A stretch of 64,000 nt of DNA from Paracoccaceae bacterium (GTDB taxonomy: Bacteria; Pseudomonadota; Alphaproteobacteria; Rhodobacterales; Rhodobacteraceae), in the NCBI GenBank assembly GCA_030148225.1, contig JASBTX010000009.1:230153-294152 (forward strand). Direction: 5' to 3'. Shown here in pieces: positions 10,364 through 19,853 of this stretch. The notes below the pieces were generated by a model that did no database searches, had not been told where the DNA came from, and saw only the letters and a list, made by a program, of their open reading frames with translations. Position numbers and translations under genes: made by a program. The first letter of the stretch is position 1; each line of letters opens with the position of its first letter.

Positions 10364-10981
10364 TTGAGTGTGGAAATTTCTCTGTGCTGGTATTATATTC
10401 CCGGCAGTTCGGAGGATGTTCAGATAAAGCTGCTTGCTGGGTCCCTGATGGTGTTGCTGCTGCCTGCGCTGGCGCTGGCACAGTCGCGCACGTCCTTGTT
10501 TTCGGCGCAGACCAAGCTTTTGGATTCGCGACTATCCAATCAGTACAACTATTCGACGCGGCTTCAGCCCGGCGCATCTCAGGCCATTACCGTGCTGCCG
10601 CGATACACCGGCAAGTACAAAGGCCAGTATCTGCGGATGGCGCGCAAGGCCGCGCGCAAACATGGTGTACCCGAGGATTTATTCCTGCGACTGGTCCAGC
10701 AGGAAAGCGGCTGGAACCCCGGCGCGGTTTCGGTCAAGGGGGCGATCGGACTGGCGCAGCTCATGCCGGATACGGCCAGCCTGTTGGGTGTCAATCCCGC
10801 TGATCCCAAGGCCAATCTGGAAGGCGGCGCGCGTTATCTGCGCCGCCAGTTCGAACGCTTCGGCACATGGCGGCTGGCGCTGGCGGCCTACAATGCCGGT
10901 CCCGAAGCGGTTGAGCGCTATGACGGCATCCCACCCTATGAAGAGACGCAGAACTATGTGCGGATCATTCTGGGAAGCTGA
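10364..10981 (+). CDS. Lytic transglycosylase (SLT domain)
   Basis: Murein-cleaving exported enzyme. The C-terminal half is a soluble lytic transglycosylase domain with the catalytic Glu in QQESGWNP, then [13 protein letters not shown] and [10 protein letters not shown]. An uncleaved-looking hydrophobic stretch, [17 protein letters not shown], is the signal peptide. The longest frame starts at TTG 10364 (205 residues) but puts 22 non-hydrophobic residues before the signal. A strong GGAGG at 10411-10415 sits 8 nt before an ATA codon (10424) that would begin the protein directly at the signal peptide, so the true start is uncertain. Divergent from ssb. Confidence 0.86.
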   Translation: MSVEISLCWYYIPGSSEDVQIKLLAGSLMVLLLPALALAQSRTSLFSAQTKLLDSRLSNQYNYSTRLQPGASQAITVLPRYTGKYKGQYLRMARKAARKHGVPEDLFLRLVQQESGWNPGAVSVKGAIGLAQLMPDTASLLGVNPADPKANLEGGARYLRRQFERFGTWRLALAAYNAGPEAVERYDGIPPYEETQNYVRIILGS

Positions 10982-11108
10982 ATTCAGGCAAGCCCACAGC
11001 CTTTGAACTAACGGGCCCGGGCGCGTTGCCGCAATGACATTCCGGTCACGAAAACGGGAGTGTAGCTCCCCCGTAAGTCACAGAAAAGTCAGTAATAATT
11101 CTCGCTCT

Positions 11109-11134
11109 CATGGCATTGAACGTGTTTTGCCATG
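11109..11134. promoter_or_regulatory. 7-bp dyad upstream of the spondin-type gene
   Basis: CATGGCA and its exact complement TGCCATG are separated by 12 nt, 55 nt before the start codon of the secreted protein. The spacing fits a dimeric regulator site or a leader hairpin. The remaining gap (10982-11189) also has a small ACGGGAG/CTCCC hairpin at 11054-11074 with no T run. Confidence 0.35.
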
Positions 11135-11189
11135 TCACCGGTACTGCCCGTAAGAAGCGCTTGTCTGAACCATTGAGAGGAGACAGAGA

Positions 11190-11723
11190 ATGAAGAAAAT
11201 GTTCCTGATGACGGCTGCCGCCACGCTTTTTGCCGGGGTTGCATCCGCCCAGTCCATGGCCACCACCTATTCGGTCACCGTGACAAATAACATGGCCGAG
11301 GAACTGCTCGCGCCGATCCTGATCACCGACGCGATGAATGATGCGCATATTTTCAAGGGCGACTATGTCACTGCCGAGGCAGAAGAGCAGATCCTGACCG
11401 GCGATCCTGGCAAGCTGGCGATGCGGATCGGTCCCGATGCCATGGTTGGCAAAGGCACTGACGGACCTCCGGGTGTGCTGCTGGCGCCCGGCAAATCGGT
11501 GACATTCGAAATCACGACCGAAGCGACATCCGTGCGCGTTCTGTCGATGGTCGCGCCCACCATGGTGCCGGATAATTATGTGTCCAATGTGGTTGATCTG
11601 CATGCACAGTCGATGGTCGCCACGGATCTGAACCGGTTTGATATCGGCTATGATGAAGGTACGATGAAAAACATGGCCCTGGATGAAACTGCCCCGGCCA
11701 CAATCACCTTCAAAAAGCTCTGA
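11190..11723 (+). CDS. Secreted spondin domain-containing protein
   Basis: The 177-residue product has a textbook signal peptide (MKKMFLMTAAATLFAGVASA, cleavage before QS). The mature part, beginning TYSVTVTNNMAEELLAPILIT and containing TDGPPGVLLAPGKSVTFEI and SMVAPTMVPDNYVS, follows the pattern of the bacterial spondin_N domain, a beta-sandwich found in secreted proteins of unclear role. A GAGAGGAGA ribosome site lies just upstream of ATG. It appears monocistronic and has a strong terminator. No catalytic motif is visible. Confidence 0.8.
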   Translation: MKKMFLMTAAATLFAGVASAQSMATTYSVTVTNNMAEELLAPILITDAMNDAHIFKGDYVTAEAEEQILTGDPGKLAMRIGPDAMVGKGTDGPPGVLLAPGKSVTFEITTEATSVRVLSMVAPTMVPDNYVSNVVDLHAQSMVATDLNRFDIGYDEGTMKNMALDETAPATITFKKL

Positions 11724-11750
11724 ACAGAGCCATTTGGCGAACGGTGCGGA

Positions 11751-11774
11751 CGGGCGGCTTTGGCCGCCCGTTTT
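11751..11774 (+). terminator. Intrinsic terminator of the spondin-type gene
   Basis: CGGGCGGC is followed by loop TTTG, the exact complement GCCGCCCG, and TTTT. It lies 28 nt after the stop codon and just before the convergent membrane protein gene. Confidence 0.88.
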
Positions 11775-11779
11775 CGCGT

Positions 11780-13402
11780 TCAGCCTCCGCGCAGGAATTC
11801 AAAAAGCGCGTAGCCCGCAATCGTATCGATATAGCGAACGTTCAGGTTTTCGGTCCGTTCGATCCGGTTGAGCGCGATGCGCCGATGCGGTGGTGATGCA
11901 GGGCAGAGCGGTACCATCAGGAAATCCGCTGCCGCGAACCCCTTGGCGTCGCCGTAATACCAAGGCGCGCTGTCAGGCACCGGCACGGTATCACTAAAAA
12001 GCCACATGACCGAGACGATATCGGCAACAAAAATCGGACGGTCCCGGGCCACGCCCAGCTTGTCCAGTGCGGCACCGGCCTCTTGCAGCGCTGCCGGATA
12101 CCCCGTCATCAACTCGCAAAAGGGCAGGTCTACGCCGCCAAAGCTCAGGAATTCGGATGCGGTCGGCCCGGTCGGATCAGCCCATTCTGCTGGCGATCCG
12201 TCCGGAATATAGACCTCAGCCTTACCCCATGGCTGTTTCAGCCGGGTGATCCTGATATCGGCAAGCGCCGGTTTGGCAAATGCAGGGGTGTAATCGGCAA
12301 TCGGCGTGATGGCATGATTGACGGTGCTGCGCGCCATATTCACCGCCGTGGGCGCGATGACGATCAATGCGACCAACGCATATATCTTGAGCACTCTACG
12401 CCGCTGTTGCGTTTCGACGTCGCGTCCGTTCAGCACGAATGCAATCTGGAGCAGGATCACCGCCAGCGGCAGCAGCCACAGCTGATCATTGCCGAAATTC
12501 TGATAGGTGATCCAGATCAGACCGGGTGCCGCGGCGGCCAGAACCACCGCCTCGCGCGCCTTGCCGGTGGCATAAAGCTGAATGGGTGCTGTCAACAGAA
12601 GGAGCGAGCCGATGAAAGCATCGGGTTTGACCACCACGTCATAAAAAGTTGCCGTGGCGTAAGGCCGGGCAGGTGAGCGCGAAACAGCCAACAGATCCCT
12701 TGCGTAATCCGCGATCAGGCTGGGTGAGCCCGCCAAGAGGCTGACGGCACCGCTCATGACCAGTCCCGCCAGCAACCCGGCGAGGAGGGCCTTCCAGCGG
12801 CCGGCCAAGATAAGCGCGATCAGCACCGCCGGGAAGAGGCCCAGAAAGTAGGTAACCTTACCCAGCGCCAGAAAGGCCATCATCAGGCCCAGAATGATGC
12901 CATCGGCCAGATCATAGCGCCGGTTGCGCAGGGGCAGCATGATCGCGGTCAGTACGCAAAAGGCCACCGCCCATGCCCAGCGATTGTAATGCATGGAAAT
13001 CGCGAGATTGGGCGTTGGCCCCACGACCATTGCAAACAGCATAATCTGGGCCGAGATGACAAACAGGACCGCAGTGGCAAAGGACAGCCGCGTTTGCGCA
13101 ATCCAGAACAGGAAAGGCGCGGCGATGACCGAAAACAGGATGAAGCCCGACAATATCGCCTCGCCCATACCCGTGCTGCCACCGGTAAAGGGTGCGAATG
13201 GTGCAAACATCAGGATGCCGATCGGCGTCGTAAAGTCCTGATGTATCGTCTGGCCCAGCGACAGGCGGCCCAAGATATCGACGAGGTGGAAAGTGTCGAT
13301 CTCGTGCAGGCTAAAGGAAATGCCGTCCGGCAGCCACAACAGTAATGCGCCGATCAGCGTCGTGATCACCACAAGAAGCGCGTTTTGACCAAGCCTCGCC
13401 AA
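11780..13402 (-). CDS. Polytopic membrane protein, GT-C glycosyltransferase-like topology
   Basis: Not assigned to a named family. The 540-residue product has a first transmembrane helix (about residues 8-25), a short loop with an acidic pair in HEIDTF (Glu34, Asp36), about ten further hydrophobic helices to about residue 370, and a soluble C-terminal domain of about 165 residues with several Pro and Cys residues. Many helices followed by a soluble tail, with acidic residues in the first outer loop, is the layout of GT-C glycosyltransferases that use polyprenyl-linked sugars; this is an inference from topology. It stands alone between two terminators. Confidence 0.75.
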   Translation of the reverse strand: MARLGQNALLVVITTLIGALLLWLPDGISFSLHEIDTFHLVDILGRLSLGQTIHQDFTTPIGILMFAPFAPFTGGSTGMGEAILSGFILFSVIAAPFLFWIAQTRLSFATAVLFVISAQIMLFAMVVGPTPNLAISMHYNRWAWAVAFCVLTAIMLPLRNRRYDLADGIILGLMMAFLALGKVTYFLGLFPAVLIALILAGRWKALLAGLLAGLVMSGAVSLLAGSPSLIADYARDLLAVSRSPARPYATATFYDVVVKPDAFIGSLLLLTAPIQLYATGKAREAVVLAAAAPGLIWITYQNFGNDQLWLLPLAVILLQIAFVLNGRDVETQQRRRVLKIYALVALIVIAPTAVNMARSTVNHAITPIADYTPAFAKPALADIRITRLKQPWGKAEVYIPDGSPAEWADPTGPTASEFLSFGGVDLPFCELMTGYPAALQEAGAALDKLGVARDRPIFVADIVSVMWLFSDTVPVPDSAPWYYGDAKGFAAADFLMVPLCPASPPHRRIALNRIERTENLNVRYIDTIAGYALFEFLRGG

Positions 13403-13510
13403 TGGTCCCTCATGCCCGATGGGTTTTTGGTGACTATATCGGATGCCCGCCGGTTGAACAGGGATTTGTCAGCTCATCCCCGGAACGGCCTGTTCACGCC
13501 GGTTACCACT

Positions 13511-13536
13511 AAAAAGGCGCCGGAATGACCGGCGCC
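13511..13536 (-). terminator. Terminator of the ABC importer operon
   Basis: On the minus strand GGCGCCGG, loop TCATT and CCGGCGCC form an 8-bp stem followed by five T (plus-strand A run 13511-13515). It lies 22 nt beyond the stop codon of the ATPase gene. The gap 13403-13558 holds nothing else I can name. Confidence 0.88.
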
Positions 13537-13558
13537 CCAGTCTCGTATTCTGCCTGGC

Positions 13559-15646
13559 TTATTCGGCAGCAATCTTGATCACCGGCTCCATCTTGTTCAG
13601 GGAATCCGCACTCAGATGGCATTTGATCTGATGGCCGCTGGCCAGCTGTTGCACCGGCGGAATTTCTTTGTCGCAAAGCCCCCCGGGCACTTCGGATTTC
13701 CAGCGGCAGCGTGTCTGGAACGGACAGCCCGATGGTGGGTCCATCGCCGACGGAATGTCGCCCTCCAGCACGATATGCTTCTTCTCGACGCTGGTATCGG
13801 CGATGGGCACCGCCGACAACAATGCCTCGGTATAAGGGTGATAGGGCGGTGAGAAGACCTGTTCGGTATCGCCCAGCTCAACCACATGTCCCAGATACAT
13901 GACCATCACCCGATCACTAAGATAACGTACAATCGACAGGTCGTGGCTGATAAACAGCAGCGTCGTCTTTTCGTTGCGCTGGATCTCCATCAGAAGGTCT
14001 GTCACCGCCGCCTGCACCGACACGTCCAGCGCCGAAACCGGTTCATCGGCAACCACGATCCGCGCACCGCCGGCAAAGGCCCGCGCGATCCCGACCCGCT
14101 GTTTCTGCCCGCCGGATAACTGACGCGGCATACGCTCGGCAAAGGCGCGGGGCAGCTTGACCAGGTCCAGCAGTTCCAGCATGCGCTTCTGCCGGTCGGC
14201 ATCGCTGTCGCCGATCTTGAAGATCTCCAGCGCCCGCACGATCTGGCGCCCCACCGACATTGACGGGTTCAGCGTATCAAACGGGTTCTGGAATACCATC
14301 TGGACAGACGACACGGTTTTGGTGTCCCGTTCTTCGATGGGTGTGTCCTGAATGGATTGGTTGTCCAAGAGGATTTCACCATCGGTCGCCGTTTCCAGCC
14401 CCATCAGCACCTTGGCAAAGGTGGATTTACCGCAACCGGACTCGCCGACGATGGCCAGTGTCTCGGACTCGCGGGCCTCGAAGCTGAGCGTTTCATTGGC
14501 CTTGACGACCTTCTTGCCACCGCTGCTGCCAAAGAGAGAGTTGGCCGAGACCTCGTAATATTTCTTGAGATCGTCCATTTTCAGGACAACATCGCCGGGT
14601 TCGGCCTTTTCTGTCTGGTTGCCCGCCTGAATGGGGGCATTCCAGTCGATTTCCTGAAACTTCAGGCACCGGCTGTCGTGGCGTTCGTCCCCCTCGATCG
14701 GGGCCATTCGGATATCGGTTGCTTCGCAGCGGCCCTCTTCGAAATAGTCGCAGCGCGGGCCGAAATTGCAGCCGTTCGGCCGCTCATGCGGCAAGGGAAA
14801 GTTGCCGGGAATGGCCACCAACGGGCGCGCATTTTTGTCCGCACCGGGAAGCGGGATCGAACGAAAGAGCGCCTGCGTATAGGGATGGCGCATCTTGTCG
14901 AACACATCCTCAATCGAGCCGGTTTCCACGGCCTCACCGGAATACATGACCGTGATCCGGTCGCATGTTTCCAGAACCAGCCCGAGGTTGTGCGAGATAA
15001 ACAGCATCGATGTGCCGTATTTCTTACCCAAATCCTTGACGAGTTCGACCACCGCCGCCTCGACCGTCACATCCAGCGCGGTTGTCGGTTCATCAAGAAT
15101 CAAGAGCGACGGCTTGGACATCAAGGCCATGGCGATCACGATACGCTGCTGCTGACCGCCCGAAAGCTGGTGCGGATAACTGTTCAGCATCCGCTCGGGG
15201 TCGGGCAGGCGCACATCGGTGACAACTTCCAGCGCGCGCGCGGCGGCCTCTTCGGCACTGACCCCTTCGTGGATCATCGGCACTTCCATCAGCTGGCGCC
15301 CGATCTTCATGGCCGGGTTCAGTGATGCCATCGGTTCCTGATAGATCATCGCGATCTGAGAGCCGCGAATATCGCGCAGTTCCTCATCGCTCATCTGGTT
15401 CAGATCGCGGCCTTTGAACTTGATCGAGCCGCCGACGATGCGGCCATTCACGCCAAGGTCCTGCATCACGCCGAGCGCGACGGTGGATTTGCCACAGCCG
15501 GATTCCCCGACAAGGCCCATCGCCTCGCCGGGTTTGACCACACAGGAAAAATCCATCACCGCCGGAATTTCCCTGAGCCGCGTGAAGAAGCTGATCGAGA
15601 GATTGTCGATCTCAAGGATCGGGCCGTCATATGTTTCGTCAGACAT
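13559..15646 (-). CDS. ABC importer ATPase, two nucleotide-binding domains fused (DppD-DppF type)
   Basis: Energises uptake of a peptide-class substrate. The 695-residue product is a head-to-tail fusion of two oligopeptide-type ATPases. Each half has Walker A GESGCGKST, an LSGGQ signature (HQLSGGQQQR and RQLSGGQKQR), Walker B (LLILDEPT and IVVADEPV) and the C-terminal oligopeptide-type extension with a Cys-rich patch (CNFGPRCDYF, CPFQTRCRW). The start at ATG 15646 (MSDETYDG) has GGGAG upstream; the longer frame adds 14 unlikely residues. Last gene of the importer operon. Confidence 0.92.
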   Translation of the reverse strand: MSDETYDGPILEIDNLSISFFTRLREIPAVMDFSCVVKPGEAMGLVGESGCGKSTVALGVMQDLGVNGRIVGGSIKFKGRDLNQMSDEELRDIRGSQIAMIYQEPMASLNPAMKIGRQLMEVPMIHEGVSAEEAAARALEVVTDVRLPDPERMLNSYPHQLSGGQQQRIVIAMALMSKPSLLILDEPTTALDVTVEAAVVELVKDLGKKYGTSMLFISHNLGLVLETCDRITVMYSGEAVETGSIEDVFDKMRHPYTQALFRSIPLPGADKNARPLVAIPGNFPLPHERPNGCNFGPRCDYFEEGRCEATDIRMAPIEGDERHDSRCLKFQEIDWNAPIQAGNQTEKAEPGDVVLKMDDLKKYYEVSANSLFGSSGGKKVVKANETLSFEARESETLAIVGESGCGKSTFAKVLMGLETATDGEILLDNQSIQDTPIEERDTKTVSSVQMVFQNPFDTLNPSMSVGRQIVRALEIFKIGDSDADRQKRMLELLDLVKLPRAFAERMPRQLSGGQKQRVGIARAFAGGARIVVADEPVSALDVSVQAAVTDLLMEIQRNEKTTLLFISHDLSIVRYLSDRVMVMYLGHVVELGDTEQVFSPPYHPYTEALLSAVPIADTSVEKKHIVLEGDIPSAMDPPSGCPFQTRCRWKSEVPGGLCDKEIPPVQQLASGHQIKCHLSADSLNKMEPVIKIAAE

Positions 15647-15656
15647 GTTGTTCTCC

Positions 15657-16859
15657 CTAGTCCTTGAGTGACTCTTCGCGCAGGCCATCGGCCAGCAGGT
15701 TCAGGCCCAACACCAGCGACAACAGCGCCAGCGCCGGTGTGATGGCCGGATGCAGATAGACCGACAAGAGCTTGCGCCCCTCGTTAATGGTCGATCCCCA
15801 ATCCGGGCTTTCGGGCGGCAGGCCCAGCCCAAAGAAGCCGAGTGTCCCCAAAAGGATGGTGGTATAGCCGATGCGCAGACAGAAATCGACGATCAGCGGA
15901 CCGCGCGCATTGGGCAGAATTTCCCACAGCATGATGTACCATGCGGATTCACCCCGCGTCTGGGCCGCAGCCACATAATCGCGCGATTTCAGGTCCAGTG
16001 TCAGCCCCCGTATGATCCGGAAGATCGTGGGCGAGTTCACGAATACCACCGAGACAAAGACCACCAGCACGCCGCCCGGAATGTTGAAAAGATCAAGCGC
16101 GCTGGGCCAGAAATCGACCAGTGTTCCGCGACCCCATTCCGAAATGGTGGAGAGATACACCCAGATGCCGATGATCAGGAATATCGCGATCAGCCGGTTC
16201 CTGAGTTTGGGCAGCACGTGATAGCGCGAATTCAGAAGTACGGTGACAAAGATCAGCGGAAAGACAAAGAACACCGCCGCCATATAGCTGGGGATACCTG
16301 TCGCCACGATTTCCGGAGTGACCAGCAGGTAAAAGAGCAGGATGACAGGAAAGGCCAGAATGAGATTGGCCATGAAGGACAGGATCGTGTCCAGCCTGCC
16401 GCCGTAATAACCCGCCGGCAGACCGAGTGTTACCCCGACGATATAGCCGAACAGCGTCGCCAGCGGTGCGATGGCCAGCACGATGGCCGAGCCCTTGACC
16501 ATGCGCGTGAACACGTCCCGCGCGAGGTTGTCACCACCCAGAAGGTAATAGACATATTGCCCGTCCTCGGGCCGGGGCAGGGGGGTGCCGGGTGCCTTGT
16601 TCTTCATGCCCGATAGCTGCGCCAGCGGGTCATGCGTGGCGATCAGGTCAAAGAAACCGGCGTAAAAGGCGGTAAAGACCCAGAATGTCACAAGGCCATA
16701 GCCGATGATGCCGATGGGGCTGTCAAAGATGCGGCCATAAAGGCCCAGCTTTCGTTTGAAGGATATCGAGGCCAGAAACACCACCAGCATGGAAATCCAA
16801 ACCGGGATGAACTGATAAAGAATGCGGGTGATAATCTCGAAAGTCGTCAGAGGTTCCAT
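15657..16859 (-). CDS. ABC importer permease (DppC-like)
   Basis: Inner membrane subunit of the peptide-class importer. The 400-residue protein has about six to eight hydrophobic segments, a periplasmic stretch containing GDNLARDVFTRMVKG (typical DppC-type motif) and the cytoplasmic EAA loop around DYVAAAQTRGES that contacts the ATPase. It is longer than the usual 280-300 because of an added N-terminal helix pair and an insertion around residues 220-250. A GGAGGGTGA ribosome site precedes ATG. Only 10 nt separate it from the ATPase gene. Confidence 0.9.
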   Translation of the reverse strand: MEPLTTFEIITRILYQFIPVWISMLVVFLASISFKRKLGLYGRIFDSPIGIIGYGLVTFWVFTAFYAGFFDLIATHDPLAQLSGMKNKAPGTPLPRPEDGQYVYYLLGGDNLARDVFTRMVKGSAIVLAIAPLATLFGYIVGVTLGLPAGYYGGRLDTILSFMANLILAFPVILLFYLLVTPEIVATGIPSYMAAVFFVFPLIFVTVLLNSRYHVLPKLRNRLIAIFLIIGIWVYLSTISEWGRGTLVDFWPSALDLFNIPGGVLVVFVSVVFVNSPTIFRIIRGLTLDLKSRDYVAAAQTRGESAWYIMLWEILPNARGPLIVDFCLRIGYTTILLGTLGFFGLGLPPESPDWGSTINEGRKLLSVYLHPAITPALALLSLVLGLNLLADGLREESLKD

Positions 16860-16872
16860 ATCTTCACCCTCC

Positions 16873-17919
16873 TTATGATATTCTGATACGAGGGTTCAGG
16901 TAGACATAGCCGATATCCGAGATCAGCTGGGTCAGCAGCACAATCACCACCGACACCACGGAAACGCCCAGCAACACATCGATATCGTTGTTGCCCGCCG
17001 ACTGAACCAGCAGCCAGCCGAAACCCTTGTAGTTGAACAGGGTCTCGGTGATCACCACGCCGGTCAGCAGATAGGGGATCTGAAGAATGATCACGGTGAA
17101 AGGGGCAATCAGCGCATTTCGCAGCGCGTGTTTCAGAACGATATTGGGAAACGACACGCCCTTGAGGCGCGCGGTTCGGATATATTGCGCGGTCATCACC
17201 TCGGTCATGGATGCGCGCGTCATGCGGGCGATATAGCCGATAGAGAATAGTGCAATCGTCAGCACCGGCAGCGTGAAATTGACCAGATTGGCATCGTTCA
17301 TTGCCGAAGCTGCCGATCCTTTAAACCATTTCAGCCCCACGGCTGATGACGAGAATATGGCGATCAGGACCACCCCGGATACATATTCCGGCGTCGCCGA
17401 TGTGATAATCGAGAATGTCGAGAGGCTGCGATCGGTCCGCGAGCCCTCGCGCATACCCGCAAGGATGCCGACCACAAGCGCGGTGGGGACGGTGACGATC
17501 AGCGCCCATAGCATCAGAAAGCCCGTCAGCTTCAGCGCCTTGAACATTACGATGCCAGCGGTTTCCTTGGCGCGGGTAGAATACCCCCATCCCCCCTGCA
17601 GAATGCCGCAATATCTTGGTGCATCTTCCAGCGCGAGGCCGCGCGGGGCGCAGCGCGCCCGGGTTTCCCCGTCGCTGCCCTCGATGACATAGCCGGGTAT
17701 CACCCCCAGCCATTCGCCATATTTAGCCACAGTGGATCGTGTATACCCCCGGTTGCCAAGCCAGGTGGCAACCTCTTCTTCCGTCATGCGGAAATTGCCC
17801 TGCGTTTTGGCGAGTTTTTCAAGGTTGGGGTAAAGGTTGGTCAGAAAGAAGACCACGAATGTCAGGCAGATCGCCGTGAGGAGCATCACCCCGAATCGGC
17901 GCAATAAGAACAGTCCCAT
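16873..17919 (-). CDS. ABC importer permease (DppB-like)
   Basis: Partner permease of the importer. The 348-residue protein begins with the DppB-type helix (LLRRFGVMLLTAICLTFVVFF), followed by an unusually long outer loop of about 90 residues (about 28-125) with two Cys residues (RARCAPRG and RYCGIL) that may form a disulfide. Five more helices and the EAA loop (QYIRTARLKGVS) follow. Start ATG has AGGGAT upstream. Separated by 13 nt from the second permease and by a terminator-containing 111-nt gap from the binding protein gene. Confidence 0.9.
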   Translation of the reverse strand: MGLFLLRRFGVMLLTAICLTFVVFFLTNLYPNLEKLAKTQGNFRMTEEEVATWLGNRGYTRSTVAKYGEWLGVIPGYVIEGSDGETRARCAPRGLALEDAPRYCGILQGGWGYSTRAKETAGIVMFKALKLTGFLMLWALIVTVPTALVVGILAGMREGSRTDRSLSTFSIITSATPEYVSGVVLIAIFSSSAVGLKWFKGSAASAMNDANLVNFTLPVLTIALFSIGYIARMTRASMTEVMTAQYIRTARLKGVSFPNIVLKHALRNALIAPFTVIILQIPYLLTGVVITETLFNYKGFGWLLVQSAGNNDIDVLLGVSVVSVVIVLLTQLISDIGYVYLNPRIRIS

Positions 17920-17983
17920 ATCAATCCCTGTGGTTTTTGTTGTCCGGCGGGCCCGCAGCAGAAGCGGGTTGAAACCCCGTCAG

Positions 17984-18012
17984 AAAAAAGGCCGCCCCGT
18001 TTGGGGGCGGCC
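17984..18012 (-). terminator. Terminator between binding protein and permease genes
   Basis: On the minus strand a 9-bp stem GGCCGCCCC/GGGGCGGCC with a 5-nt loop is followed by six T (plus-strand A run 17984-17989). It sits 19 nt after the binding protein stop, inside the operon. Such hairpins usually lower downstream expression so that binding protein is made in excess of the membrane subunits. Confidence 0.88.
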
Positions 18013-18030
18013 TCGTGTCGGATCAGGTGC

Positions 18031-19689
18031 TTAGGCAGCCCAGCCCCACTTGTAGATTTGCGGCAGGTACGCGATGTGCATATCCATGCCGACTACGCCT
18101 TCGACGTGGTGACGCGTAATGGTGCGCCAGTATGGCTGGATGGTCACGCCTTCATTGATCATGATGGCCTGCAGTTTGCCCATCACGCTGCGACGTGCAT
18201 CCGCATCCGCGATCGAGTTCGCTTCGGCCAGCAGCGCGTCGAACTCGGCATTGGCAAAGCCGGTTTCGTTCCATGCTTCGCCCGAGCGATAGGCCAGACC
18301 CAGAACCTGTGTGCCCAGCGGGCGGTGGTTCCAGTTGGTCGAGCTGAACGGATATTTCGCCCAGTCGTTCCAGAAGGTCGAGCCGGGCAGAACCGTCCGC
18401 TTGACGTTGATACCCGCGTCGCGCAGCTGTGCGGCCACGGCGTCGGTTGTCGGCTTGCGCCAGTCATCGTCAATCGAGATCAGCTCATGCTCGACATCGG
18501 CCATGCCAGCCTCATCGATCAGCGCCTTGGCACCTGCCGGGTCGAACGGAATGCGGGTGACTGTCGGATCCCATTCAGGATGGACCGGACCCACATGGCT
18601 GTTATCGGCCGGGATACCCTGACCGTTCACACCCAGTTCAAGGCAGACCGCATTGTCGACCGCCATCGCCAGTGCGCGGCGAACGCGCACGTCCTTATAA
18701 AGGTCCGAAGACTCCTGGTTCGGACGGATAACGATGGTCGCGCCGGAAACAACATCCGACTGCACAAGGCCAAGGCCGGTCATCACGTCGATGAATTCAC
18801 CGGTGGATTCCCAGTTGGCATCGATTTCTTCGGCTTCGTAAGCGGCGACAAATGCGGCTGCATCAGTGCCGTAGTCGATGAACTCGATCCGGTCCAGATA
18901 ACCACCCTTGCCAGCGGCTGTACCCCACCACTCGTGGCCTTCATTGCGCACGATAGAGCCGCGCACACCAACTTCGAGCGTTTCAGGCATCATGTAGCCC
19001 GTGCCAACAGCCGTACCCAGCATGTCATCGGGGTTATGGCTGGAATGGACGATAGCTGCAGGATAGTCTGCCATGCCCGGAATGATCGTGATATCCGGGT
19101 TTGGCAGATTCAGTTGCACCGTGTGGCTGTCAACGACAACAATCGCACCGTCGATCGCCTTGTTCGTTTCCGGATCGATCATGCTCGACATACGACCGGC
19201 CATCGAGTTACCTTCGACGTCCTTCTCGCACCAGCCTTCGATGTTGCGCGCCACGTCCTCAGCGGTGAAGTCATCACCGTTGTTCCACTTGACGCCTTTA
19301 CGGACGTTCAGCGTGTACTGCGTGGCGTCAGCGTTGGCTTCCCAGCTCTCGAGCAGCATAGGCTCGAAAGAACCGTCCGAGTTATACTCGACAAGATACT
19401 CCAGCCAGCCGGCGGTGTAGGTCGCGATCTGGGTCCAGTCAAAGGTCCGCGGATCCTTGAGCGCGCGCACTTCCATCTGAAGGCGGATCGTGCCGCCCTG
19501 CTGTGCGTTGCCTGCGGCCTTGGCCGGTGCAGACACACCGAGCACGCCATAGGCGCCCAGTGATGTTGCACCCAGCGCGGTTGCGCGCGCCATGAACTCG
19601 CGGCGGCTCAGTTTGCCAGCTGCGACTTCTTTCGCATACATCTCTACTGCGGGATGCATGGGCGCTCCGGTTAGTGTTTTTTGCGTCAT
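18031..19689 (-). CDS. Family 5 extracellular solute-binding protein, Tat-exported
   Basis: Periplasmic receptor of the importer. The 552-residue precursor carries a twin-arginine signal ([24 protein letters not shown], ending APAKAAG) after a 36-residue N extension. The mature part has the family 5 pattern: [31 protein letters not shown] near the N terminus and long peptide-binding-type lobes. ATG 19689 with GGGAGAAAA upstream is preferred over a start 7 codons earlier. The substrate cannot be read from the sequence; peptides, opines or other nickel/sugar-type ligands are known for the family. Confidence 0.92.
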   Translation of the reverse strand: MTQKTLTGAPMHPAVEMYAKEVAAGKLSRREFMARATALGATSLGAYGVLGVSAPAKAAGNAQQGGTIRLQMEVRALKDPRTFDWTQIATYTAGWLEYLVEYNSDGSFEPMLLESWEANADATQYTLNVRKGVKWNNGDDFTAEDVARNIEGWCEKDVEGNSMAGRMSSMIDPETNKAIDGAIVVVDSHTVQLNLPNPDITIIPGMADYPAAIVHSSHNPDDMLGTAVGTGYMMPETLEVGVRGSIVRNEGHEWWGTAAGKGGYLDRIEFIDYGTDAAAFVAAYEAEEIDANWESTGEFIDVMTGLGLVQSDVVSGATIVIRPNQESSDLYKDVRVRRALAMAVDNAVCLELGVNGQGIPADNSHVGPVHPEWDPTVTRIPFDPAGAKALIDEAGMADVEHELISIDDDWRKPTTDAVAAQLRDAGINVKRTVLPGSTFWNDWAKYPFSSTNWNHRPLGTQVLGLAYRSGEAWNETGFANAEFDALLAEANSIADADARRSVMGKLQAIMINEGVTIQPYWRTITRHHVEGVVGMDMHIAYLPQIYKWGWAA

Positions 19690-19810
19690 AATTTTCTCCC
19701 TGTGACACAATGATTGGTTCGTTCTGGTGCTGGTGGCGACGACGCCTCAGACACGCGCGCCCATCGGGCGGGCGGACATTATCCATTCGGTATAAGCAGC
19801 ACGAGTCACC

Positions 19811-19838
19811 TTGATATGGTCGACTGTACAGGCGTGAA
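19811..19838 (-). promoter_or_regulatory. Candidate promoter of the importer operon
   Basis: On the minus strand TTCACG (19838-19833) and TATCAA (19816-19811) are spaced by 16 nt, each matching four of six consensus positions. The pair lies directly downstream of the repeated heptamers and 120 nt before the binding protein start. Weak on its own; supported by position. Confidence 0.35.
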
Positions 19839-19853
19839 TAGCGTATCGTACCA

